Assembly (NCBI RefSeq): GCF_027924605.1
Contig: NZ_AP027042.1
Span: 2,147,524 to 2,211,523 of the forward strand
Length of the DNA: 64,000 nucleotides
Direction of reading: 5' to 3'
DNA from: Dyella sp. GSA-30
GTDB lineage: Bacteria > Pseudomonadota > Gammaproteobacteria > Xanthomonadales > Rhodanobacteraceae
Positions within the stretch are counted from its first letter, which is position 1, and each line of letters starts with the position of its first letter. Positions 28,000 to 34,989 of this stretch are shown piece by piece. A program made the translations under genes and the position numbers. The notes below the pieces were generated by a model. That model was given only the letters and a program-made list of their open reading frames with translations. It was not told the origin of the DNA and made no database searches.

Positions 28000-28857
28000 T
28001 TGGACAGGCGCATTGTTGGACTTCTGCTGAACTATCGCGATGCATCGCGCAGCGCCGCGTGCATCCGATCCTTGTTCAATGAAGGGGTCGAACATGTCGT
28101 CGTTTGGGATAACTCCGCCGATGGTAGTCTGTCTGCGCAAGCCATTCACTCGGCATACGCTGCGGATCCTCGCGTGCTTATTCACGTGAGCGACGAAAAT
28201 CTGGGCTTTGCCGCCGGCGTGAATCGTGGGTTGAAACTTTGCGCCACGCAGCTGAATGCCACAGACGTGTTGCTGATTAACAATGATGCAGTATTGCAGC
28301 CGGGTGCGTTACGGACGTACATGGATACCGTAAGTAATCACCCGAATGCAGCCGTGATCAGCGCTGATGTCGAGCATGCGGGACAACGGCAAGGTCCGAT
28401 GTACTACCAGCGTTGGTGCGGTTTGCAGTTCAAGCGCCCTGCGTGGGGTGCCTTTGCCTACGCCAGCGGTAGCTGCCTTTGGATCGTGCTCAAGAACTCG
28501 CCGTCGCCGTTGCTTGACGAAGATTTCTTCATGTACGGAGAAGACTGTGAGCTTGGTTGGCGCTTGCGCGATCGCCCCGATGCCTGGGTCCATGTGCCGC
28601 GCTGTCTGGTGACCCATGAAGGCTCCGCAGCTAGCGGATTGGGCTCCTCGTTTTACGAGGCGCGGATGGTCGCTGCACATATCTTGTTGGCTCGAAAACT
28701 TTCTGCCAATCCAGTGGAGCAACTTTTACTTTTCGCTCTGCGGATACCGGTTTTACTCGCACGCGCGTTTGTGCGTAGTTTGCGCTATGGCTCGCTGGAA
28801 CCCTGGCGCGCGCTAAGTGCAGGGATGCGGTTGACCCACCATTCCAGTCAAGACTGA
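28000..28857 (+). CDS. GT2 glycosyltransferase, rhamnosyltransferase-like
   Basis: A 285-residue GT-A transferase with LLNYRDASRSAACIRSL at the N-terminus, ENLGFAAGVNRGL (about residue 65), metal-binding LLINNDAVLQPGAL (about residue 90) and MYGEDCELGWRLR (about residue 175). These are hallmarks of the WbbL/rhamnosyltransferase-like group. There is no ATG. A TTG at 28000 has GGAG 6 bases upstream, whereas the TTG at 27994 abuts that GGAG with no spacer, so 28000 is preferred. It is the last gene of the plus-strand glycan operon and overlaps the convergent flippase gene by 10 bases. Confidence 0.83.
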   Translation: MDRRIVGLLLNYRDASRSAACIRSLFNEGVEHVVVWDNSADGSLSAQAIHSAYAADPRVLIHVSDENLGFAAGVNRGLKLCATQLNATDVLLINNDAVLQPGALRTYMDTVSNHPNAAVISADVEHAGQRQGPMYYQRWCGLQFKRPAWGAFAYASGSCLWIVLKNSPSPLLDEDFFMYGEDCELGWRLRDRPDAWVHVPRCLVTHEGSAASGLGSSFYEARMVAAHILLARKLSANPVEQLLLFALRIPVLLARAFVRSLRYGSLEPWRALSAGMRLTHHSSQD

Positions 28858-30095
28858 ACATCCCGGCGTCTGCGCCTCAGTTGGCGCACAACCATCCCTG
28901 TTCCCAGCAAAGCCATCGCGATCTCCGCCGCAATGACTGCCGTGATCAGGCCAAACACGCCGAAGCTTTTTGTCAGCACCAGCATGCCGATGGTCAGGCA
29001 GGCGATGCCGAAAAACTCAAACGCGATTCGCTCCAGCGGGTGACCGCTGGCTACCAGAACGCTTCCGGCCGCCAGCCGCACGGACAGGAACGGGGCCGTT
29101 ATAGCCATCCAGGGCATGAATCGCGCCGTCTGTTCATAGCTGCTCCCGAACAACCATGGCAACAGTGGACTGGCTATGGCGAGCAGTACGCCACTGATGA
29201 GCCCCCAGGTCAGAGCGGCGGCGAACAGCATTCCAACCAAACGTGCCATATCGCCATCTGCGGTGCGCGCATGACGAAACAACCGTGGTTGCGCCGATAG
29301 CAGCATCGCCAGCACCGGCATCACCAAGGCGCCCATGACCCGTGATCCCGCCGTATATAGCCCGGCCTCCGTTGCGCCGACCTGACGTACCGCCACGATC
29401 TTGTCCAGCTCGGTCGGGTTGGCTGCGACAAGCAACATGGCGGCATAGGTGCTGCCATCTTTCAGTTCGCCCGGCGTGGCGCGCCGAGGACGCCAGTCCA
29501 GCGTCACATGCTGGCGCACCACCCACCAGCCGAGCGACAAACCGATCAATGACGCGATCAATTGCAATGCAGCATACGAGGGCAAGCGCTGCGTCAACGG
29601 CAAGAGAAAGCACGGCAATGTCGCGAACACGCGTAAACCCAGTGGCAGCCACTGCAATAGTTGGCTTAGAGGAACACGCTCGCTGGCCTGCAAGGCGAAG
29701 CTGAGCAGGGTGATGAATGGTGTTGCCAGCAGCTCGGCTGCGCCGATCAGGCATAACACCTGCCAACCGAGCTGACCTTCCGAGAGCCAGAGCGCAAGGC
29801 CGATGTAGATAGGCCATAGCAAGGCGCCGATACCCGCGGTCAACGGCCATGCGTAGCGCCATACGTTGGCGGCAGCAGCGAGGTCACCCGAGGCTTTCGA
29901 CAGCAGGACATAACCGCTCCCCAGGCTGGGCAACAATCCCATCACCACCGCAAGCGCAGCCACCGAGGCGTAGTGGCCGTATATGGCCGGCTGCAGCAGC
30001 CGTGTCAGCAGCACCAGCGTTGCCGCCTGGGTAGTCAGGCGCAGTCCCAGGACACCGGCAGTCAGTACGCTGCTGCGAGCCAGTTTGCCGATCAT
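28848..30095 (-). CDS. Polysaccharide/lipid-linked oligosaccharide flippase (Wzx/MATE-like)
   Basis: A 415-residue polytopic protein with about 12 hydrophobic segments starting LARSSVLTAGVLGLRLTTQ, the pattern of Wzx-type flippases of the MOP superfamily. The block ANPTELDKIVAVRQVGATEAGLY (near residue 235) matches the loop conserved in this family. It would move undecaprenyl-linked glycan to the periplasmic face. It overlaps the upstream GT-C gene by 4 bases (start at 30095, that gene's stop at 30092), so the two are co-translated. This is good evidence that flipping and transfer are linked. Confidence 0.85.
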   Translation of the reverse strand: MIGKLARSSVLTAGVLGLRLTTQAATLVLLTRLLQPAIYGHYASVAALAVVMGLLPSLGSGYVLLSKASGDLAAAANVWRYAWPLTAGIGALLWPIYIGLALWLSEGQLGWQVLCLIGAAELLATPFITLLSFALQASERVPLSQLLQWLPLGLRVFATLPCFLLPLTQRLPSYAALQLIASLIGLSLGWWVVRQHVTLDWRPRRATPGELKDGSTYAAMLLVAANPTELDKIVAVRQVGATEAGLYTAGSRVMGALVMPVLAMLLSAQPRLFRHARTADGDMARLVGMLFAAALTWGLISGVLLAIASPLLPWLFGSSYEQTARFMPWMAITAPFLSVRLAAGSVLVASGHPLERIAFEFFGIACLTIGMLVLTKSFGVFGLITAVIAAEIAMALLGTGMVVRQLRRRRRDVQS

Positions 30096-32098
30096 GATGA
30101 CGTGGGCGAGCTCGATGTGGCCGCAGTCTCGACCTGTCGCCGCAAGGATTTCAACTGGCTGTCCAGATGACCGCCAAGATTGAGACCTTCCAATTGCGCA
30201 AGACGCGCCCGTGCTTCGTCGAACTTATGTTGCGCGACCAGCATTCGCGTCAAGGTAATCAGATAAGCCGGCTCTTGTGGCGCGCCGTTTACAGCACGCA
30301 CTTGCAGCCTCGCGCCGAGTTCGCGCTGGTCCATCACATTCCAGGCATAGTCCGCGTAGGTGGACATCAGCCGCGGGCTGGGCTCGGGGTGCGACATGGC
30401 CGCTTCGAAAGCCGCCTGCATCTTGCCCTTGGGCAGATCGCAATCGTCATGGCGTGCACAATCGACCAGGGCTGCCAGCGAACTCTCATCCTGTACACCA
30501 GGGCGCAATGCGGCCAGCTTCGCCGTCATGCTGTTCCACCAGGCGTCTTTCAGCGGCAATTCCATGCGCGAATTCATGAAGATCAGCGCCTGCTGCGGCA
30601 GGATCGACGATTTCGGCAAGGCTGCCGCGCGCTCCAGCGGCGCATAAGCAGCCTTCGTATACGGCGATCCCGGCTCGTAATGGGAGTAAATAATGTAGGT
30701 ACGCCCGAGCTCATACTGAGCACGCGGCGAATCCGGCCCGCGCTCGGCCAATGCCTGAGACAGCCGCAACGGCTCACCCCAGGCATAAGCACTCAAGGCG
30801 GTCATACCGACCCACCAGAGTATCAAGCCACTCAACACCACCCCTCGCCACCCAAAGATATGTGTAGCAGCGACTTCAGTCGCGACCCGCGAGTCTCCGG
30901 TCGCGACTGAAGTCGCTCCTACAAAGGACCCAATAGGCCATAACAAGGAGAACAACGCCAACATCAACCCAAAACTGGCGAAATAATTCCGATGCTCATA
31001 AACCAGCTCCAACGGTAGAATCGTTCCCGTCAACACCTGACACCCCAGAAACAGGGCGATCCCAAGCGCAGCCAAAGGACGGCGCTTGCGCAGCCAAAAC
31101 ATCAACCCAACCAGCGCAAGCAGACATATGCCACTCGCCAACGTCGTCCACGGCGAAAGCAACCCGCTCGAAACCACATAATCATCGTGATAGAACGATA
31201 ACGAATGCGGCAACGGCAGGATCGTCCAGCCGATGTAATCGACCACGATACGCATCTCGGTCAATAACCGCGTACCCATGGTGAAGTCGCGCGTAGCCCA
31301 GGACTCGGGCCGCAGTAGACGAGGCACGAGCCAGGCAAGCCCCACGATCATGGGCAGCAACAGCACGATGACGAATAGGGCAGCGATGCGACGATCGATG
31401 CGCTCCGGTAAAGCGCCGCGAAAGCGAAATACCAACCATTCGATCAGCAAAGCATAGAGCGGCAGCATCACTGCCGTTTCCTTGGCCAGTACGCCGATGG
31501 CTGAGGGAACGATCAGACTGGTAATGGATAACAGCAGATCGCCAAAGCGACCCGGATGGTCAAGCATCCGCTGCCTGCCGACGACATAGCCAAGCAATCC
31601 GAGCAACACGAACAGATTCGCCATGCTTTCCATGCGTTGCACCACATAGAGCACGGAAGTGAGATTAATTGGCAAAAGCAGCCATGCCATGGCGATCAAC
31701 GCAGCCACATTGCCCGCGCGTTGCTTTCCGCGATCATCGGCATCGATCTGCATTAACGCTCGCGCCAGCAGAAAAACCAACAGGCCGTTCAACAAGTGGA
31801 TGACGAGATTAGTGGCCTTCATCCAGAACGGATCAAGGCCGGCAGCAAGATAATTCGCCGCGAAACTCAATGAGGCCAGCGGTCGCTTGAAGTCGCTGGC
31901 AGGCGACGACAGGGCAGCGCCGATCAGGGAGGGCAGGTCGCCTTGCGCCGGTTGTACACCATGGTTATCGACGATATTGGGGTAGTCGTCGAACAGCCAA
32001 CTGCCATAGAGACCGGGCCAATAGACGATTGCCGTGGCGATCAACGCCAGCGCGAAGAGACGCCAACCTGTACGGGGAAGCAAAGCATGGAGCGTCAC
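30092..32098 (-). CDS. GT-C-fold membrane glycosyltransferase-like protein with C-terminal TPR-like region
   Basis: A 668-residue protein with roughly 11 hydrophobic segments in residues 1-430 and a soluble helical C-terminus (residues 440-668, TPR-like: ALAERGPDSPRAQYELGRTY, LITLTRMLVAQHKFDEARAR). The first periplasmic loop has WLFDDYPNIVDN (Asp37/Asp38), the acidic pair expected of GT-C enzymes such as PMT/TMTC and pilin glycosyltransferases. The fold and gene position (beside pilins and coupled to a flippase) suggest it transfers lipid-linked sugar to protein. Residues about 392-412 are encoded by an inserted inverted-repeat element. The family is unnamed; the function is inferred. Confidence 0.7.
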   Translation of the reverse strand: MTLHALLPRTGWRLFALALIATAIVYWPGLYGSWLFDDYPNIVDNHGVQPAQGDLPSLIGAALSSPASDFKRPLASLSFAANYLAAGLDPFWMKATNLVIHLLNGLLVFLLARALMQIDADDRGKQRAGNVAALIAMAWLLLPINLTSVLYVVQRMESMANLFVLLGLLGYVVGRQRMLDHPGRFGDLLLSITSLIVPSAIGVLAKETAVMLPLYALLIEWLVFRFRGALPERIDRRIAALFVIVLLLPMIVGLAWLVPRLLRPESWATRDFTMGTRLLTEMRIVVDYIGWTILPLPHSLSFYHDDYVVSSGLLSPWTTLASGICLLALVGLMFWLRKRRPLAALGIALFLGCQVLTGTILPLELVYEHRNYFASFGLMLALFSLLWPIGSFVGATSVATGDSRVATEVAATHIFGWRGVVLSGLILWWVGMTALSAYAWGEPLRLSQALAERGPDSPRAQYELGRTYIIYSHYEPGSPYTKAAYAPLERAAALPKSSILPQQALIFMNSRMELPLKDAWWNSMTAKLAALRPGVQDESSLAALVDCARHDDCDLPKGKMQAAFEAAMSHPEPSPRLMSTYADYAWNVMDQRELGARLQVRAVNGAPQEPAYLITLTRMLVAQHKFDEARARLAQLEGLNLGGHLDSQLKSLRRQVETAATSSSPTSS
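30862..30921. repeat. Family B inverted repeat (REP-like) inside the GT-C gene
   Basis: GCGACTTCAGTCGCGAC and its inverted copy GTCGCGACTGAAGTCGC flank a short loop. The whole element is read in frame through the GT-C gene, adding a hydrophilic loop (VGATSVATGDSRVATEVAATH region) between two membrane segments. The same arms occur intergenically at 50539 and partly at 37121. Confidence 0.85.
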
Positions 32099-32160
32099 GG
32101 TATCGGTTCGACCTGGGCATCGGACCGAGAAAGCTTAACGCATTGTCGACGGTTACCGGT

Positions 32161-32670
32161 TTAGCCGGACAGTGCGTGCGCTGGGGCTGGCGTCGTTGCC
32201 GGGTGCACTACGGCTGCTGCAGGGACATTATCTGGACGCGTGCAGCTGGCGGGCTTGATCTGGGCGTTACCTGCAATGATGTCGCAGCTCCAGGTCAGCG
32301 GCGCTCCACCTTGTTTGCTGTTGGTCTCGATCGGCGTCAGCAGGAAGGTTGGGTCAGGGCTTGAGCCCGTGTCTTTGGTGGCAATCGTGATGCGGCCACT
32401 CTGGGAAATGTCGATCTTGGATACATAGGGGCTGGATGCCGATGCTGCGTTGTAGCTCAGATCCCCAGGCTGCAGGCGGATCAGGCCGCCGCGAGTCGTG
32501 ACCGCTTCCATAACCACCAGCTTGGCTGCATCCCCAGCCTTCAATGCCTGGTCGGCACGTGTCGCGATCTGGTGATTGCGCCAGGCAGGGATGGCAAGCG
32601 CCGCTACTACGACCATTATAGCGGCGATGACGAGCACATTGATCAGTGAAATACCTTTTGAGGCATGCAT
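32161..32670 (-). CDS. Non-canonical type IV pilin-like protein lacking Glu5
   Basis: A 169-residue protein with a short leader (HASKG) followed by a hydrophobic helix ISLINVLVIAAIMVVVAALA. This has the type III (prepilin) layout, but position +5, normally Glu, is Asn. A disulfide-loop motif is shared with the neighbouring pilins (TWSCD ... KPASC), and after it comes an extra tail rich in Ala, Pro, Thr and Val ending ALSG. The ATG at 32670 has GGAG 9 bases upstream; a GTG at 32685 also opens the frame. It could be a minor or tip pilin (GspK-type pseudopilins also lack Glu5) or a glycan acceptor. It lies between the pilins and the GT-C gene. Confidence 0.72.
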   Translation of the reverse strand: MHASKGISLINVLVIAAIMVVVAALAIPAWRNHQIATRADQALKAGDAAKLVVMEAVTTRGGLIRLQPGDLSYNAASASSPYVSKIDISQSGRITIATKDTGSSPDPTFLLTPIETNSKQGGAPLTWSCDIIAGNAQIKPASCTRPDNVPAAAVVHPATTPAPAHALSG

Positions 32671-32760
32671 CAGTGGCTTCTCCACGAAGGCGCTGTCTCA
32701 AATGTGCGATATGGGCGATGATGGAAACGTTAAGGGCTTCAGTCGATAGTTTGGTGAAGC

Positions 32761-33345
32761 TTAGTTTGCTGCCGGGCAACTGGCTGGCGCGTATTTCGTG
32801 CCAATGGTGCTATCGACAGCGCAACTCCATGTGCCATCGGATGAGCGTGTCCAAGTAATGATACCCCCGATGATCTTTGGTGAAACATGCCCACCGAGGG
32901 TCGCTTTAATGGACCCGGTGTCTGTGCTGCTTTGAGGTAGTTGTATATGCGGGACGCCGAAGCCTGCTGGGGGCGCAAGTCCCATTTCACTGCCGCCATT
33001 TAGAATGTCCGACATTCCAAGGGCCGTAACGTCGCATTGCCCGTTACTTGTGCCAATTTGTACTTTTCCAGAGGTCGCGCAGTCTTCCACAAAAATTTTG
33101 GCGTCACTCGCCTCACTAACGGCACGGGTAACTTGTGACCTGATGACGTAAGTCTGATATTGCGGGATAGCTATGGCTGCCAAGATTGCGATGATAGCAA
33201 CGACGATCATCAGTTCGATCAGTGTAAATCCCCGTTGAGCAAACTTCGTCGTTACTCTTATCGTCGGTTTTGAGTTGCAAGGACGCAGATGCGACGACAG
33301 GTTGCGCCAATCCAATAGACCTTTTGAGGTGACGATTTTAGCCAT
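32761..33345 (-). CDS. Type IV pilin with unusually long leader
   Basis: The mature part begins [14 protein letters not shown] and is identical for about 37 residues to the major pilin encoded just upstream, then diverges, ending in the disulfide-loop motif TWSCAVDS ... YAPASC. No ATG, GTG or TTG lies near the cleavage site: the ten codons before it read [10 protein letters not shown]. The nearest start is the ATG at 33345, giving a 38-residue leader, far longer than the usual 5-10. A TTG at 33384 falls inside the terminator of the upstream pilin gene and is rejected. It may use the long leader, an unusual start, or be poorly translated or decayed. The codon content is more AT-rich than its neighbours. 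Confidence 0.62.
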   Translation of the reverse strand: MAKIVTSKGLLDWRNLSSHLRPCNSKPTIRVTTKFAQRGFTLIELMIVVAIIAILAAIAIPQYQTYVIRSQVTRAVSEASDAKIFVEDCATSGKVQIGTSNGQCDVTALGMSDILNGGSEMGLAPPAGFGVPHIQLPQSSTDTGSIKATLGGHVSPKIIGGIITWTRSSDGTWSCAVDSTIGTKYAPASCPAAN

Positions 33346-33382
33346 AGCACATTGCCCATGCGTGGACGATATTTCTAGGTTC

Positions 33383-33414
33383 AAAAAGAAACGGCACCTA
33401 AGTGGCGCCGTTTC
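33383..33414 (-). terminator. Rho-independent terminator after the major pilin gene
   Basis: On the minus strand GAAACGGCGCC pairs with GGTGCCGTTTC (one wobble) around a 5-base loop and is followed by TTTTT. It lies 31 bases past the pilin stop and should limit read-through into the next pilin gene. Confidence 0.85.
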
Positions 33415-33444
33415 TACCTAAGCTAAATAGCCTGTACTTAGCTA

Positions 33445-33921
33445 TTAGGGGTTCGGGCAGCTGGCCGGAGCATACTTGACACCGATTTTTGCGGCGTCAG
33501 TAGCACAGGTCCAGGTTCCGTCAGTCGTACGAGTCCAGGTAACCGTACCAGCGGCAACCTTTGCGGACGCGTGGTTGCCCAAGGTGGCCAAAATGTTGGC
33601 GCTGCCATCGGTGTTGAGGGTAACGACCGGATAACCGCCAACGAAACCAGCGGGAGCGGTCACACCCGCCGGAGCTGCGCCGGTAAGAATGTCAGAACCG
33701 GTAATCGAGCTTTCGTCGCAAGTGGTGGCGTCGAGCTTGCCATTATTGATGCAATCTTCAACCAGCACCTTTACGTCGCCAGCTTCGCTCATTGCACGCG
33801 TGACCTGCGAGCGGATGACGTAGGTCTGGTATTGCGGGATAGCGATAGCAGCCAAGATCGCAATGATCGCAACGACGATCATCAATTCGATCAGGGTAAA
33901 ACCCTTTTGAACGTTCTTCAT
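33445..33921 (-). CDS. pilA: Major type IV pilin
   Basis: A 158-residue type IVa prepilin with a 6-residue leader MKNVQK, cleavage before Phe in KGFTLIEL, Glu5, and a standard hydrophobic N-terminal helix. A C-terminal disulfide loop ([20 protein letters not shown]) ends the protein. It has its own strong terminator and a candidate RpoN (-24/-12) promoter about 140 bases upstream, as is typical for pilA. It is called major on these signals; which of the local pilins dominates the fibre must be tested. PilD (18380-19237) should process it. Confidence 0.93.
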   Translation of the reverse strand: MKNVQKGFTLIELMIVVAIIAILAAIAIPQYQTYVIRSQVTRAMSEAGDVKVLVEDCINNGKLDATTCDESSITGSDILTGAAPAGVTAPAGFVGGYPVVTLNTDGSANILATLGNHASAKVAAGTVTWTRTTDGTWTCATDAAKIGVKYAPASCPNP

Positions 33922-34265
33922 GGTGATTCCTCTGTTTTCTGGTTAGCTAACCGAGATTTGGTGATGCCCCCTGAGCCCCGGTCCCGTACCCCCTAGGCGG
34001 ATCCGGCCCCCCACAACTCACGTAGTCAGGAACGACCAGGAAGCTCGTGGCAGTTGCAGCACGTTATGTGCCATGGCTGCCGCGGCAGTTACCTGCTTGT
34101 CGGGCAGGTGCTGGGATTGTGCAAAGGTTCTCACTGGGCGACAAGCGGGCTGGGCTATTGAGATGTCGGTACTGTGGAGCGGTTGGCGGCGATCTTGTGA
34201 TCTGGGCTGTCGAGATGACGCACTGTGTCAGGCGCTGACATTTTTGGTCAGCTTTCGACCGCTTT
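33922..34265. other. Intergenic region between two pilin genes
   Basis: This 344-base gap holds the candidate RpoN site at 34059-34073 for the downstream pilin. Near 34215-34235 a small hairpin (GTCAG-GCG-CTGAC) is followed by ATTTTT on the plus strand, but no plus-strand gene precedes it. I see no credible coding sequence. Confidence 0.5.
34059..34073 (-). promoter_or_regulatory. Candidate RpoN (sigma-54) promoter of pilA
   Basis: On the minus strand TGGCAC-ATAAC-GTGC matches the consensus TGGCAC-N5-TTGC, with the invariant GG and GC separated by 10 bases and one mismatch (T to G) in the -12 element. Transcription would begin near 34048, giving a leader of about 127 bases before the pilin ATG. 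pilA genes are commonly sigma-54 dependent. Confidence 0.5.
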
Positions 34266-34694
34266 TCAGCTTGGCGTGCAACTGACAGGGGCATATTTGG
34301 CGTCCAGGGTGGTAGTGCAGCTCCAGGAACCTTCTGTGCTGCGGTTTAAAAGGATCTGCTTATCTTTAACGGCAGGGCCGCCTTTAAGTTTGCAGGTGAT
34401 GTTGCCTTCGCCTGAAACAGGCGCCGCTACGGTGATGGAGCAACGATCACTTTCCGTCACTAGCCCGAGACTGTCGATATTGTTGTAGGCGTCGTTGTCG
34501 ATGGTGCCCTGGTTCACTAGGGTTTCGTAGGCGGTGCGCCCGGGCGAAATTTCATCCAGCGCGGCCACGGCCTGTGATTTGGCTACATACGTCTGATACT
34601 GCGGAATCGCAATCGCAGCCAGAACGGCAATGATCGCCACAACAATCATCAATTCGATAAGCGTGAAGCCTGCGGAGGTTCGCTGGCGTGACAT
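34266..34694 (-). CDS. Type IV pilin, PilA paralogue
   Basis: A 142-residue type IVa prepilin with an 8-residue leader MSRQRTSA, cleavage before Phe in AGFTLIEL, Glu5, and the usual hydrophobic helix. The C-terminal disulfide motif is SWSCTTTLDAKYAPVSC. After residue 30 of the mature protein it differs clearly from the downstream pilins (YVAKSQAVAALDEISPGRTAYE), so it is a distinct pilin type rather than a recent copy. It is the first of four pilin-like genes on this strand. A gap of 344 bases with its own promoter candidate separates it from the next. Confidence 0.9.
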   Translation of the reverse strand: MSRQRTSAGFTLIELMIVVAIIAVLAAIAIPQYQTYVAKSQAVAALDEISPGRTAYETLVNQGTIDNDAYNNIDSLGLVTESDRCSITVAAPVSGEGNITCKLKGGPAVKDKQILLNRSTEGSWSCTTTLDAKYAPVSCTPS

Positions 34695-34989
34695 GGCAGA
34701 CTCCCCTGAGTTTGTCAGAGGGGGCGAGGCAGGTTTTGTACCAAGCTGAGACGGCCTCTAGCGGTTGGGTGGTCCAGGCAGCTGTATCGCAAGATTTTGT
34801 GATTTGCGTCACATTTTGATGGGCATTGGTGGGTAACCGCACAAATTGTCCGTCGGCTGAAGCTGGTGTGGCGGGTGGCACTCTTATAGACGTTGTAGGC
34901 CGCACTAGGGGGCAGACCGCAAGCTTGCACGAACCTCTCGCGCCTCTTACCGTCATGACCTTTCGCAACACCTAAAGGGAACCGAATCC
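34695..34989. other. Divergent intergenic region, pilin and S9 peptidase
   Basis: This gap of 295 bases lies between oppositely transcribed genes and should contain both promoters. I could not find a convincing sigma-54 site for the pilin here; a plus-strand TGGCAC near 34875 lacks a correctly spaced TTGC. I see no coding sequence. Confidence 0.4.

Noticed and set aside
34215-34240. A plus-strand GTCAG-GCG-CTGAC hairpin followed by ATTTTT
   Set aside because: The stem is only 5 bp and no plus-strand gene precedes it.
34780-34810. A sigma-54-like minus-strand TTGC upstream of the pilin at 34266
   Set aside because: The matching -24 GG is absent at the correct spacing.
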